Positions 23,624-33,072 of a DNA stretch of 64,000 nucleotides are shown here, one piece after another. The DNA comes from CAG-1138 sp964495385 (GTDB taxonomy: Bacteria > Bacillota > Clostridia > Christensenellales > CAG-917): contig CAZBVO010000007.1 of NCBI GenBank assembly GCA_964495385.1, positions 5,625 to 69,624 of the forward strand, written 5' to 3'. The notes under the pieces are model-generated. The model saw only the letters and a program-made list of their open reading frames with translations, was not told the DNA's origin and made no database searches. The position numbers and the translations under genes are program-made. Numbering within the stretch: position 1 is the stretch's first letter; each line of letters begins with the position of its first letter.

Positions 23624-25648
23624 TTAGTTTTCGTCGCTGTTCGTTGACGTCGTTTTGCCTGCGTCGGCAGGTGCTGAAGCATCGCTGCTTGCGGCCTCGT
23701 TTGTCGGTGCAACGTTTTCAGTTACGGTCGGCGAAACGGGTTGCGGTGCCGGTTGTTTTTTGGTGTAGTCGGCTTTTATTCTGCTTTCCGTCGCATCCAT
23801 TTTTTCCATTATTTCGCTGTACGATTTCCCTTCAAAAATCATGTTGACTTCGTCTTCGAAAATGGTGTTTTTGGAATACAGCAACCTGACCATGGTGTCC
23901 ATAATTTGACGGTTTTCAAGCAAAATTGCCCTTGCCCGTTTGTAGCATTCGTCAATAATTTTTTGCACTTCGGCATCGATTTTGGCGGCCATCTGTTCGC
24001 TGTAGCTGTGGCTGGTGCCGTAATCTCTGCCTAAAAATACTTCCTTATCCGCACCGAGGAACATTGTTCCGAGGTCGCTCATGCCCCATTCGGTAACCAT
24101 GCGTTTTACCGTTCCGGTTGCCCTTTCGATGTCGTTGGAAGCACCGGTGGAAACGTCCTGTATGACGATTTCTTCGGCCGCTCTGCCGCCGAGCATCATC
24201 GTTACAGTGTCGAGAAGTTTGTTTTTGGTAACGTGGTTGTTGTCGTTTTCAGGCAAGGTGATTGTGTAGCCTGCCGCCTGACCTCTTGCCACGATGCTCA
24301 CTTCGTGCACGTTGTCGCAATATTTCAGCATTTTTGCGACTATTGCGTGGCCGCTTTCGTGATAAGCTGTGATTCGTTTGTCGGTTTCGGTAACGACACG
24401 GCTCTTTTTCTGCGGACCTGCTATAACTTTGTTGATGGCTTCGTTAAGATCGTCCATTATGATGGCGGTGCGATTGTTGCGTGCCGCTAAAATTGCCGCT
24501 TCGTTCAAAAGGTTTTCGATGTCTGCGCCCGAGAACCCTGCCGTCAACCTTGAAAGTGCTTTAAAATCGACGTCCGGTGCAAGCGGTTTGTTGCGGCTGT
24601 GCACTCTGAAAATGGCTTCTCTGCCTTTAACGTCCGGCGTGTGAACGTAAATTTGACGGTCAAAACGTCCCGGCCTCAAAAGCGCTTGGTCCAAAATGTC
24701 AGGCCTGTTGGTTGCGGCCATGATGATTATGCCTTCGTTTTTCTCGAAACCGTCCATCTGCACCAACAACTGGTTGAGCGTTTGTTCTCTTTCGTCGTTT
24801 CCACCGCCAAGGCCTGCGCCTCTTTGACGGCCGACGGCGTCGATTTCGTCGATAAACACTATGCAAGGCATGTTGCGTTTTGCCTGATCGAACAAGTCTC
24901 TTACCCTGCTTGCGCCCACGCCTACGAACATCTCGACAAAGTCACTGCCGCTGATGTTGAAAAACGGAACGTTCGCTTCACCTGCAACCGCTTTGGCAAA
25001 CAAAGTTTTGCCCGTGCCCGGAGGGCCTACAAGCAGCACGCCTTTAGGGATTCTGGCACCCATTTCGGTGAACTTTTTAGGGTTTTTCAAAAATTCGACT
25101 ATTTCTTGAAGTTCTTCTTTTTCTTCCTCGGCGCCGGCTACGTCCGAAAAACGCACTTTGACGTTTACGTTAACCCTTGCTTTGGTTTTGCCGAAATTGA
25201 TGGCCTGATTGTCCCGTGCGGAATTGCGCTTCATGACAACGTAAAACACCACCATTATAAGCAAACCGCCGATGATAGGGATGCCCACGCTTATAAGAAG
25301 AGAATATCTGTTAGGATCGTTGTAGACGATTGTCGGCGCAAGTTCGCCCGCTTCGTCCGCCACTTCCATAAGTCCTTTCATGTCTCTGTCCGGCACGTAG
25401 CAATAAGCATCGTAAGCCGACGGGAACTTTTTGTCCGGGATTTCGCTTCCGGTGAAACGGACGTAAACTTTGTAATTGCCGCTTACGTATATATCCGATA
25501 TCTTTCCCTCTTTGACGAGCTCGACAAGCCCGCCTTTGCCGGCGTATGCGATTTCTTTAGAGGTTCCGTCAGGCAAAAACCTGATAAGCAGAACCACAAG
25601 CAGCACCAGACAAACAAGATATATCCATTTTCTTGCTGATTTGTTCAA
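23624..25648 (-). CDS. ftsH: ATP-dependent zinc metalloprotease FtsH
   Basis: A 674-residue membrane AAA protease that degrades unassembled membrane proteins and some regulators. Two membrane helices (about 8-25 and 114-138) flank a small extracytoplasmic domain. The AAA module has Walker A GPPGTGKT (208-215), Walker B CIVFIDEID (ending 270) and RPGRFDR. The zinc protease site is HESGH (430-434). A tail of about 45 Pro/Ala/Ser/Thr residues follows the protease domain. Translation starts at TTG, nine bases after CGGAGG. In many Firmicutes it follows hpt/tilS; here it stands alone. Confidence 0.96.
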   Translation of the reverse strand: MNKSARKWIYLVCLVLLVVLLIRFLPDGTSKEIAYAGKGGLVELVKEGKISDIYVSGNYKVYVRFTGSEIPDKKFPSAYDAYCYVPDRDMKGLMEVADEAGELAPTIVYNDPNRYSLLISVGIPIIGGLLIMVVFYVVMKRNSARDNQAINFGKTKARVNVNVKVRFSDVAGAEEEKEELQEIVEFLKNPKKFTEMGARIPKGVLLVGPPGTGKTLFAKAVAGEANVPFFNISGSDFVEMFVGVGASRVRDLFDQAKRNMPCIVFIDEIDAVGRQRGAGLGGGNDEREQTLNQLLVQMDGFEKNEGIIIMAATNRPDILDQALLRPGRFDRQIYVHTPDVKGREAIFRVHSRNKPLAPDVDFKALSRLTAGFSGADIENLLNEAAILAARNNRTAIIMDDLNEAINKVIAGPQKKSRVVTETDKRITAYHESGHAIVAKMLKYCDNVHEVSIVARGQAAGYTITLPENDNNHVTKNKLLDTVTMMLGGRAAEEIVIQDVSTGASNDIERATGTVKRMVTEWGMSDLGTMFLGADKEVFLGRDYGTSHSYSEQMAAKIDAEVQKIIDECYKRARAILLENRQIMDTMVRLLYSKNTIFEDEVNMIFEGKSYSEIMEKMDATESRIKADYTKKQPAPQPVSPTVTENVAPTNEAASSDASAPADAGKTTSTNSDEN

Positions 25649-25789
25649 TTTGATTGCCTCCGATTGAGCGTTGAATATACTGTATTTTAGGGCAGATAGG
25701 TTAATTGAACGTTAAAAACAACCTTCCTAAAAAGAATAAACAACAATATAATATGCTCTTAAAGATTATTATAAAATCTATTGTAGCAT

Positions 25790-25822
25790 AAAAAAAGCCA
25801 AAGGTAAACAGATTTGGCTTTG
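25790..25822 (-). terminator. Terminator of the YyaC-like gene
   Basis: On the minus strand AAAGCCAAA and TTTGGCTTT pair around a 10-nt loop, followed by TTTT. Confidence 0.8.
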
Positions 25823-25841
25823 TTTTTTAAATTGTTTTTTG

Positions 25842-26303
25842 TCAATAGGAAATTGCGCAAAAAGTCACAAACGCTATTTCTGCGGCGATTTTTTCAACTT
25901 CAAGTGCCGATACCGTCATTAAAACGCTCAAAGGATTTTTGCCGACCTTGCCTACCACTCCGACAATTCCGACGTCGCCCACCGCCATCGCTTCGCCCCT
26001 TACGGCCTTTTTCGGAAACACCGATGCCGAAATTTTTACCGTGCCGACGCCGTCGGTGTACGACAGTCCGGCATCCACCGCCACTATTTTGCTTCCCGCG
26101 TGAACGGTTTCGATAAACTCCAACCACTCCTTCATGTTCTTTCCGTTGACGCTGTCCGAGACCGTTCCGTAAACAAAATTTTTGACGTTGTAGCGGTCGA
26201 CGAGCAGTTCCCCCACCAGCGGCGCAAGGCTGTCGCCCGTTATTTTTTCACTTCCTATACACACCACAACCACATTAGGACACAAACCTTCCGTCTCGTT
26301 CAT
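25842..26303 (-). CDS. yyaC: YyaC family sporulation protein (DUF1256)
   Basis: A 153-residue protein similar in fold to the germination protease GPR. Motifs are VVCIGSEKITGDSLAPLVGELL, NFVYGTVSDSVNGKNM, IVAVDAGLSYTDGVGTVKIS and AVGDVGIVGVVG, all typical of YyaC. The protein is made during sporulation in Bacillus; its exact role is not settled. The start at 26303 lies five bases after AAAGGAG. It also occurs near the origin in Bacillus. Its presence argues for a spore-forming ancestry. Confidence 0.85.
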   Translation of the reverse strand: MNETEGLCPNVVVVCIGSEKITGDSLAPLVGELLVDRYNVKNFVYGTVSDSVNGKNMKEWLEFIETVHAGSKIVAVDAGLSYTDGVGTVKISASVFPKKAVRGEAMAVGDVGIVGVVGKVGKNPLSVLMTVSALEVEKIAAEIAFVTFCAISY

Positions 26304-26360
26304 AAGCACTCCTTTTCAAAACGAAATTGTTGCCAAATTTCATTTATTTATTCTTTTTAG

Positions 26361-26389
26361 TGGACAAATCGAAGGTTTGTTTGTATAAT
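26361..26389 (+). promoter_or_regulatory. Promoter of the CvpA-like gene
   Basis: TGGACA (26361-26366) and TATAAT (26384-26389) are 17 bp apart. The transcript would carry about 65 nt of leader. Confidence 0.75.
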
Positions 26390-26434
26390 TAATGTGTATA
26401 TTTGCAAATTAATTGCATTTACGGATTATTTGTC

Positions 26435-26465
26435 AAGGAGATTGCCTAAAAGGCAAACGTTTATG
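26435..26465 (+). promoter_or_regulatory. Ribosome binding site bridged by a hairpin
   Basis: AAGGAG (26435-26440) lies 22 bases before the ATG at 26463, too far for normal use. Between them TTGCC, TAAAA and GGCAA form a small stem. If the stem forms, the effective distance becomes about seven bases. Confidence 0.45.
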
Positions 26466-27278
26466 TTTGATCTTACCGCCTTGTGTGCAGAAAATTCAAT
26501 AAACATGTCCTACATCGACATCGGTATCGTTGCCGTCGTATTGATTTTTGCTCTCCCGTGCGCCGTAAAAGGGCTTTGCGGCAGCTTGGAAAGAGGATGC
26601 CTCGGGCAGCTTTTGGGCGTTTTGGTAAGTCTTGCGGCAGCAGTGGTGCTGGTTTTCGGCATTAACGGCGTGGGGCCGTACGTCGGAGACATCGAAGCAT
26701 TGGACGGCGTAAGCTCCTCGGTTTCGGCCAAATTGGAAGGCGTCAACAACAAGTTTTCGATGCCACTTTCCAAAGAGGAAGACGGCTTGTTGTACGTTCA
26801 ATCCGACGAGGGCGAAAAAATTTCGGTTGCAACCATCATCATTCCGATGGACAGCGAACAAACCGCAGACGTAGTTGCCACTCTCGACAAAGCAATCGCC
26901 TCTGCCTGCTCAGACGAATTTTTGGCCTCTTTGGGCGAAGACGCAACCGTCGGAAAGCTTTTGGGCAAAGCCGCAATCAAGCTTGTTCTGTTTTTGGCCG
27001 TGTTTGTCATAGGATTGATTGTTTGCACGGTGTTCAGTTACATAATGGGCGCACTCAAAAATGCGATAAACGACAGCGAATCCTTTGTTCCTGACCTCAT
27101 CGACAAACTGTTGGGACTCGTTGCGGGGGCCGCACTCGGAGTTGTTATAGCGGCACTTTTGACGGCTATACTGGCGCTGGTGCTTAAATTTGAACCTATC
27201 GAAGCCATCCAAGCTCAATTTGACAACAGCACGATTGCAAAATACGTTTACGATTTCGTAAACAAACTGTTTGGTTAA
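26463..27278 (+). CDS. CvpA-like multi-pass membrane protein
   Basis: A 271-residue protein with two N-terminal helices (about residues 18-75), an extracytoplasmic segment of about 90 residues and two or three C-terminal helices (LVLFLAVFVIGLIVCTVFSYIMGAL, LLGLVAGAALGVVIAALLTAILALVL). The layout resembles CvpA/colicin V production proteins, where the C-terminal helices carry a glycine-rich pattern around LDKLLGxxxG. The match is loose, so the call is tentative. An alternative ATG at 26505 lacks any ribosome binding site. It is transcribed alone. Confidence 0.6.
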   Translation: MFDLTALCAENSINMSYIDIGIVAVVLIFALPCAVKGLCGSLERGCLGQLLGVLVSLAAAVVLVFGINGVGPYVGDIEALDGVSSSVSAKLEGVNNKFSMPLSKEEDGLLYVQSDEGEKISVATIIIPMDSEQTADVVATLDKAIASACSDEFLASLGEDATVGKLLGKAAIKLVLFLAVFVIGLIVCTVFSYIMGALKNAINDSESFVPDLIDKLLGLVAGAALGVVIAALLTAILALVLKFEPIEAIQAQFDNSTIAKYVYDFVNKLFG

Positions 27279-27289
27279 AACCGTTTAAT

Positions 27290-27316
27290 AAAAAACCGCC
27301 AATCGGCGGTTTTTTT
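27290..27316. terminator. Bidirectional terminator
   Basis: AAAAAACCGCC, AATC and GGCGGTTTTTT form an 11-bp stem. It ends the CvpA-like gene on the plus strand and mnmG on the minus strand. Confidence 0.88.
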
Positions 27317-27348
27317 GTTTGCTGTTTTTTATTTATTTTTTGCGCTTT

Positions 27349-29205
27349 TTATTGTTTGTTTTTGGACAAATACACTATAAGCACCGCAACGTCGGCCGGA
27401 GACACCCCAGATATTCTCGACGCTTGCGCAACCGACATCGGCCTTATTTGCGACAGCTTTTGCCTTGCCTCGAGCCTCAATCCAGACAAGCTTTCGTAAT
27501 CGGTGTCCGAAGGAATCAACTTCTCTTCCAACCGCTTTTGTTCTTTTATCGCGTTTTCGGCCTTTTGTAAATACCCTTCGTACTTGATTTCGACTTCGGC
27601 CGTTTCGAGCGCTCTGTCCGAAAATTCGTCCGGCAAGCCCACGTATTTTTGCAAAAGTTCAACAGTGATTTCACTGTGCCTTAAAGCATCGTACACCGAC
27701 TCGTTGTTTAAAGGTTTTTCCATGCCCGCCGCCCGATAAAGCTCGGTTTTTGAAGCGTCTATTTTGGTGCGACGCGCGTATTCTTTAAAGTTTTGTATAT
27801 CCGAAATTTTCTTCTGAAGCCGCTCGAACCGCTCCTTTGTCGCCAAACCGAGATTGTAACCGTCCTCGGTAAGCCGGAGATCGGCATTGTCTTGCCTCAA
27901 AAACAGACGGTGTTCGGCTCTGGCCGTCATCATACGGTACGGCTCCTCGGTGCCTTTCGTAACAAGATCGTCAATCAAAACGCCGATATAGGCCCTGTCT
28001 CGAGTTATGACGTACGGAGCCTTGCCGTCAACGTAAAGCGCCGCGTTTAAGCCTGCCACTACGCCCTGCGCCGCCGCTTCTTCATAGCCGCTGGAACCGT
28101 TTATCTGCCCGGCCGAATACAGCCCCTTGACGCATTTTACGGCCAATGCTGCCGTAAGTTGCAACGGATTGATGCAGTCGTATTCGATGGCGTATGCATA
28201 TTTTAAAAACTCGCAATGCTCGAGGCCCGGTATGGTGCGATACATCTGTTCCTGTACGTCTTTCGGCATGGACGAACTCATGCCCTGAATATACATGCTT
28301 TCGCCGTCCCTGTTTTCGGGTTCCACAAAAATTTGATGCCTTTCCTTGTCCGCAAATCGCATAACTTTTGTCTCGATGCTCGGGCAATACCTCGGCCCCA
28401 CTCCCGAAATAACGCCGTTATACATAGGCGCACGGTCGATGTTGTCGATTATTATGCGGTGCGTTTCCCTGTTGGTGTAGGTAAGATAACAAGGCAGCTG
28501 CTCAGTCAGCTTGCCGTCGTTTAAAAAACTAAACGTATGTATGGTCGGATCGCCCTCTTGCAGTTCCATTTTGTCAAAATCGATGCTGCTTTTTTTGATT
28601 CTTGCCGGGGTACCCGTTTTGAATCGACGGATTTCGATGCCGTTTTCGACCAGTGAAGCCGTAAGCCCCTTTGAATACGGGAAGTCGGCAGGGCCGCTTT
28701 TTTTGACCTCGTCGCCCGTTATGGTGCGACTGTCCAAATAGACGCCCGTTGCAAGAACAACGGCTTTTGAAAAATATTCGCGCCCGTCTGCGAACCTGAC
28801 TCCGTAAACGGTTTTGTTTTCAACCAAAAGTTCGCTTACTTCGCCCTCGACAAGCGTCAGATTGTCCGTCGAACGAAGCGTTTTAAGCATAACGTCCTGA
28901 TAAAGCCGTTTGTCCTCCTGACCTCTGAGACTGTGAACGGCAGGCCCTTTGGCGGTATTAAGCATTTTTATTTGCAACAGCGCCTTGTCCGCCGCAACGC
29001 CCATTTCTCCGCCCAAAGCATCGATTTCACGGACAAGATGACCTTTTGCCGTGCCACCGATTGCAGGATTGCACGCCATAAAGCCCACTTCTTCGATAAG
29101 AAGAGTGGCCAGCAACGTTTTGTGCCCCGTGCGCGCCCCTGCCAACGCCGCTTCTATACCGGCGTGTCCGGCACCTATTACGATTATGTCAAAAGTATTC
29201 ATCAT
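27349..29205 (-). CDS. mnmG: tRNA uridine-34 carboxymethylaminomethyl modification enzyme MnmG
   Basis: A 618-residue FAD enzyme that works with MnmE to modify the wobble uridine of several tRNAs. The FAD-binding GxGxxG is in DIIVIGAGHAGIEAAL, followed by CNPAIGGTAKGHLVREIDALGG. PRYCPSIETK and GLYSAGQINGSSGYEEAAAQG are also typical. The C-terminal helical part ends RPMSVAQASRISGVSPADVAVLIVYL, which contacts MnmE or tRNA. The start overlaps the mnmE stop (ATGATGA). Length is normal. Confidence 0.97.
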   Translation of the reverse strand: MMNTFDIIVIGAGHAGIEAALAGARTGHKTLLATLLIEEVGFMACNPAIGGTAKGHLVREIDALGGEMGVAADKALLQIKMLNTAKGPAVHSLRGQEDKRLYQDVMLKTLRSTDNLTLVEGEVSELLVENKTVYGVRFADGREYFSKAVVLATGVYLDSRTITGDEVKKSGPADFPYSKGLTASLVENGIEIRRFKTGTPARIKKSSIDFDKMELQEGDPTIHTFSFLNDGKLTEQLPCYLTYTNRETHRIIIDNIDRAPMYNGVISGVGPRYCPSIETKVMRFADKERHQIFVEPENRDGESMYIQGMSSSMPKDVQEQMYRTIPGLEHCEFLKYAYAIEYDCINPLQLTAALAVKCVKGLYSAGQINGSSGYEEAAAQGVVAGLNAALYVDGKAPYVITRDRAYIGVLIDDLVTKGTEEPYRMMTARAEHRLFLRQDNADLRLTEDGYNLGLATKERFERLQKKISDIQNFKEYARRTKIDASKTELYRAAGMEKPLNNESVYDALRHSEITVELLQKYVGLPDEFSDRALETAEVEIKYEGYLQKAENAIKEQKRLEEKLIPSDTDYESLSGLRLEARQKLSQIRPMSVAQASRISGVSPADVAVLIVYLSKNKQ

Positions 29206-30542
29206 TTTCCAACACAAAATTTGTCGAATATCGCATTCACCACTTCTTCAGAAGACGTAGTTCCCGTTATTTCACCAAGTGCCTGCCAAGCGGCTTTGAC
29301 GTCCACCAAAATGCAGTCGGAAGGCAAATCGTCGTACGCCTCGAGCGCATCGGTAAGATGTTTTTTAGCTTTCAAAATTGCCGACAAATGGCGTTTTTCG
29401 GTTATCATTTCGCCGCCGAGAAGCTTGCCTTCTCCAAACATATCGGCGATATACTTCAACAGTTCTTCAACCCCTTCTCCGGTTTTTGCCGACAGAACAA
29501 ACTCGTCCACACCGTCGTCGGCAGTTCTTCTTCCAAACACCGCACCGCTTGTCAAATCGCCTTTGTTGACAACTCTGACCAGCCTTTTTCCTTTGATTTC
29601 GTCAACGTCATCGGGCTGTTCGGGGCGCATGGCGTCTCTTACTAAAACAACCAAATCGGCACTTAATATTGCGTTTTTGGCACGTTTAATGCCCTCTTGT
29701 TCGATTTCGTCGTCGCTATCCCTTATGCCTGCGGTGTCAGTGAGATTGATTTTTACACCGTTATACAAAAAGCTTTCGGATATAACGTCTCTCGTCGTGC
29801 CGGCCACCGGAGTTACTATGGCGCGGTTTTTTTGAAGCATGGCGTTCATCAGGCTGGATTTGCCCACGTTGGTTTCGCCGCACATAACCACGTCGATTCC
29901 GTACTTTGCCATTTTGCCGTAGCTTTCGGACTTGGCCAGCGGTTCGAGCTTGTCCAGCGCTACTTTAAGGCCTATTTTGCCGTGAGGCAGGTTTTCGTCC
30001 TCAAGTTCTTCGGGATAATCCAAAACCGCCTCGAGGTCGCATATAACGTCAAATACGGTTTTTTGAATATCTTCTATTTCGGCAGAGATTTTGCCCGTCA
30101 TCATGCGGTAGGCGGCGTTTACGCCGGCCTCGCTGTCCGCATTTATCAAACCGATGACGCCTTCGGCGTCGGAAAGAGCCATTTTGCCGTTTAAAAACGC
30201 ACGCTTGGTAAATTCGCCCGGGGCCGCCATTTCCGCACCGTTTAAGATGCATTCGTTCACCACCAGTTCCGTAAGTTTGACGCCGCCGTGACATTGAAAC
30301 TCCACCACGTCCTCACCCGTGTACGTTTTGGGCGCCTTAAACCACACCATATAGCATTTGTCGGAAAAATTGTGCCCCGAAACGGTGCCGAAATACATCA
30401 TATTCGGCACTATATTTGAAAAATCGAAACCCTTTTTGCTGAACAGTTTCTTTGCTATTTCAAGCGCAGTGTCGCCGCTCATTCTGACGATTCCTATTCC
30501 GCCTCTTCCTATCGGGGTGGATATGGCAACTATTGTTTTCAC
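29202..30542 (-). CDS. mnmE: tRNA modification GTPase MnmE
   Basis: A 446-residue GTPase. The N-terminal folate-binding domain opens TIVAISTPIGRGGIGIVRMSG. The G domain has GETNVGKSSLMNAML (P loop), DTAGIRDSDDEIEQEGI (G3) and a G4-like RVVNKGDL where an Asp is expected. The C-terminus ends FCVGK, matching the catalytic CxGK tail. It forms a complex with MnmG encoded directly downstream. It starts about 60 bp after a hairpin that follows jag. Confidence 0.97.
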   Translation of the reverse strand: MKTIVAISTPIGRGGIGIVRMSGDTALEIAKKLFSKKGFDFSNIVPNMMYFGTVSGHNFSDKCYMVWFKAPKTYTGEDVVEFQCHGGVKLTELVVNECILNGAEMAAPGEFTKRAFLNGKMALSDAEGVIGLINADSEAGVNAAYRMMTGKISAEIEDIQKTVFDVICDLEAVLDYPEELEDENLPHGKIGLKVALDKLEPLAKSESYGKMAKYGIDVVMCGETNVGKSSLMNAMLQKNRAIVTPVAGTTRDVISESFLYNGVKINLTDTAGIRDSDDEIEQEGIKRAKNAILSADLVVLVRDAMRPEQPDDVDEIKGKRLVRVVNKGDLTSGAVFGRRTADDGVDEFVLSAKTGEGVEELLKYIADMFGEGKLLGGEMITEKRHLSAILKAKKHLTDALEAYDDLPSDCILVDVKAAWQALGEITGTTSSEEVVNAIFDKFCVGK

Positions 30543-30603
30543 GGGAACTCCTTTTCGGCTTTATACGGCCGAATTTTGCCGTTTATGGCTTAAAATACAC
30601 GAA

Positions 30604-30626
30604 ATGCCCTAACAATTGTAGGGCAT
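30604..30626 (-). other. Hairpin between jag and mnmE
   Basis: ATGCCCTA and TAGGGCAT pair around a 7-nt loop. A weak T run follows on the minus strand, so it may be a leaky terminator inside the rpmH-mnmG block. Confidence 0.45.
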
Positions 30627-30643
30627 CAAAACATGTTTGTTAT

Positions 30644-31330
30644 TTACCATCTGCGTTTTTTGCCGCCGTAGGTTTTTACGCGAGGAGGGCCGTTGCGCTT
30701 AACGGAAAACTCCTTGATTTGATATTCTTCCTTCTCTTTCGGAGTGATAACGACGTATCTTTGAGGTTCTTCACCCTTAGATTCGGTCGTTGCGTACGGG
30801 CTGTCGGCCAATGCGGCGTGAATTATGCGCCTTTCAAACGGATTCATCGGCTCGAGTTCGATAACCTTGCGAGTGCGGCACGCCTTAACCGCAAGTTTTT
30901 TTGCCAAAGCTTCCAACGTGCGAGTGCGTTTTTCGCGATAATTTTCGGCATTGATGACCACTTTTTCAAATTTGCCGTCATCCTTGTTTGCTACCAAAAG
31001 AACAAGATATTGCAAAGCATCCAAAACTTCTCCGCGATAACCGATGGCCAAACCGCTGTCTTTTCCGGTTATGCTCACTTTGATTACGCCGTCGGATTCA
31101 ACGCATTGAGGTTTGCAGTCGAGAGTCATCCTTTCCAAAACACCGGACAAAAATGCCTGCGCTCTGTCGCATGCGCTTTCTTTTTCGGTAACCCTTACGT
31201 GCGCCTTGCTGAACAGACCGCCTTCGGAAAGAACCTCGACTTCGGCCTTGCTTTTATCTATACCCAGCTGCTCGAGCGCCTCTTGAACGGCGCTGTCGAC
31301 GGATGCAGCCTTAATTTCGATACTATTCAT
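30644..31330 (-). CDS. jag: RNA-binding protein Jag (KhpB)
   Basis: A 228-residue protein with three parts: an N-terminal Jag domain (IEIKAASVDSAVQEALEQLG), a KH domain centred on GLAIGYRGEVLDALQYLVLL, and an R3H domain (REKRTRTLEALAKKLA ... MNPFERRIIHAALAD). It binds RNA and in relatives affects cell elongation and membrane protein expression. It lies immediately downstream of yidC, the standard Firmicutes order. A basic tail (KTYGGKKRRW) follows. Confidence 0.95.
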   Translation of the reverse strand: MNSIEIKAASVDSAVQEALEQLGIDKSKAEVEVLSEGGLFSKAHVRVTEKESACDRAQAFLSGVLERMTLDCKPQCVESDGVIKVSITGKDSGLAIGYRGEVLDALQYLVLLVANKDDGKFEKVVINAENYREKRTRTLEALAKKLAVKACRTRKVIELEPMNPFERRIIHAALADSPYATTESKGEEPQRYVVITPKEKEEYQIKEFSVKRNGPPRVKTYGGKKRRW

Positions 31331-31339
31331 TGATTCTCC

Positions 31340-32422
31340 TTATTTGTAGGTTGTGCTCAACCTTTTGTCTTCTTCGATTTTATCTGCCTTTTTGGCAACC
31401 AAATTGTAAATCAGCTGGAAGGCAGTGCTAAACACGCTGGAAACCACCATGTAAATGGTGAAAGCCGAACTGTAGAAAATGGCAAAAATACCCATCATGA
31501 TAGGCATCATCCAGTTCATCATCTTAGTGTTGGCCTGCATTGCCTGCTGTTGACTTTCCGATCCCGGTGCGGCCGGAGCCTCCATAGGCTTGTTGAGTTT
31601 GGTCGACAGCAACGTAATCACAACCGTCAACAAAGGCAGTATCAAAAACCCGTTCCAACGGGTGTTTTCGCTGTCCATAAGCGCAGACATAACCGTTTCG
31701 TATCCTCTTTGACCGAATTCGTTGTTGTCTGCCGACAACGTGCCGTTAGGCCTCAATCCTGCTGCCGCTTCGGCATCCGGAACGGTATCGGTTGCACCGA
31801 CTCCGCCAAGACCTGAAGAAGTGTAGGTTTTGTAGTCCGGAATAGGATCTTTCCAGTTGTCCGGCATAAAAACGTTTTTAACCCACAGGAATTTGATTTT
31901 GTCTCTGTATTCGCTGTCGAACTTTTCTCGAACGGCGTTTTGCGCGTGTTCAACGACGATTTCGTCGTCTAAAGTGCCTTTTTCTGCATCATAAACCGCG
32001 AAATATGTTTGATACATATCTTCATACATACCTTGGTTTACCGATTTTACCGTTGCTCTGAAGCCTGCAAACACCATAAAGAAGATGACCATGGTCAAAA
32101 TCATCGGCAAGCAACTGCCGGTCATTTTGTAGCCTTCCTCTTTATAAAGCTGCATTTGTTTTTGCTGGAACAGTTCTCTGTTTCCGCCGCATTGCTTTTG
32201 CAGTTTTTCGAGTTTAGGTTTCATCCTTTCCATGGCTTTGTTATTTTTGCGCATGGAAACCTTTTGCCACACGTCAAGCGGCGACAAAACTATTTTCAGC
32301 GTGAGCGTGAACAATATAACCGCCACGCCGTAATTGCCGACCAAGCCATAAATCCAGTTGATGAATTTTTCAACCAAATCGGCGACGGCTCCCCCTAAAA
32401 GGAGGTTTGTCAAATTAACCAT
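31340..32422 (-). CDS. yidC: Membrane protein insertase YidC
   Basis: A 360-residue YidC/Oxa1 insertase with five membrane helices. The first is YGLVGNYGVAVILFTLTLKIVLSPLDVWQ, followed by a basic cytoplasmic hairpin with MKPKLEKLQKQCGGN. The loop around residues 130-220 is unusually long and extracytoplasmic. The final helices include MMNWMMPIMMGIFAIFYSSAFTIYMVVSS. No lipobox is visible at the N-terminus. Its start overlaps yidD by 13 bp. Confidence 0.95.
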   Translation of the reverse strand: MVNLTNLLLGGAVADLVEKFINWIYGLVGNYGVAVILFTLTLKIVLSPLDVWQKVSMRKNNKAMERMKPKLEKLQKQCGGNRELFQQKQMQLYKEEGYKMTGSCLPMILTMVIFFMVFAGFRATVKSVNQGMYEDMYQTYFAVYDAEKGTLDDEIVVEHAQNAVREKFDSEYRDKIKFLWVKNVFMPDNWKDPIPDYKTYTSSGLGGVGATDTVPDAEAAAGLRPNGTLSADNNEFGQRGYETVMSALMDSENTRWNGFLILPLLTVVITLLSTKLNKPMEAPAAPGSESQQQAMQANTKMMNWMMPIMMGIFAIFYSSAFTIYMVVSSVFSTAFQLIYNLVAKKADKIEEDKRLSTTYK

Positions 32423-32652
32423 TTAGCGTTTCCTCTGAAATTGTCCGGGACGGGATCGAACCCTCCCTTATTGGAAGGCGTGCATCTAAGAATCCGTTTC
32501 GCGCCCATAATTATGCCCTTCACCGTACCGAACCTTTTTATCGACTCCATTGTGTACATCGAACAGGTCGGCGTGTAAATGCACGTCTTTGGCGTTGACG
32601 AGCTTATAAACCGTTTATAAAACTTTATAAGCAAAACGGACGGTTTTTGCAT
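32410..32652 (-). CDS. yidD: Membrane protein insertion efficiency factor YidD
   Basis: An 80-residue protein of the YidD family. Three conserved cysteines lie in TPKTCIYTPTCSMYTMESI and RILRCTPSNKGGFDPVP, the family signature. It sits at the membrane surface and aids YidC-dependent insertion. It lies between rnpA and yidC with short spacing. Confidence 0.94.
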   Translation of the reverse strand: MQKPSVLLIKFYKRFISSSTPKTCIYTPTCSMYTMESIKRFGTVKGIIMGAKRILRCTPSNKGGFDPVPDNFRGNAKWLI

Positions 32653-32669
32653 ACATCCTCCGGGCGTAA

Positions 32670-33020
32670 TTATTCGCCTGTCGACAAATCCGTATACTTG
32701 CCGGCCTTTTTAAAAAGCTCGACAAGCTCGGCCTTTATCTCCAAAAGACCGAGTTCGGTTATCCCCGATCTCGCAATCACGATATAGTTAAAGCCTTTGT
32801 CCACGGACGGAATCATGCTTCTGACCGCTTCTTTCAAAAGACGTCTCACTCTGTTGCGAGTTACTGCGTTACCGATTTTTTTAGTAACCGAAAAACCAAA
32901 CTTCGGCGGAAGCTGAGTTTTGTGATAGACCAACACGGTGTTTTTTGCCGCAACGCTTTGGCCTTTGCGGTAAATAAAATTATACGACGCCCGACTTTTC
33001 AGACGATACTTTTTTTGCAT
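32670..33020 (-). CDS. rnpA: Ribonuclease P protein component
   Basis: A 116-residue basic protein that helps the RNase P RNA remove tRNA 5' leaders. The family signature is KKIGNAVTRNRVRRLLKEAVR. The N-terminus KKYRLKSRASYNFIYRKGQS is also typical. It is 52 bp downstream of rpmH. The RNase P RNA is not in this window. Confidence 0.95.
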   Translation of the reverse strand: MQKKYRLKSRASYNFIYRKGQSVAAKNTVLVYHKTQLPPKFGFSVTKKIGNAVTRNRVRRLLKEAVRSMIPSVDKGFNYIVIARSGITELGLLEIKAELVELFKKAGKYTDLSTGE

Positions 33021-33072
33021 GGTCCACCTCGTTTGTTTGATAACGACGGAAATTTATCCGCCACCGGCAAAG

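Noticed and set aside
32440..32480. tRNA-like GATCGAACC motif
   Set aside because: It lies within the yidD coding sequence and no cloverleaf can be drawn.
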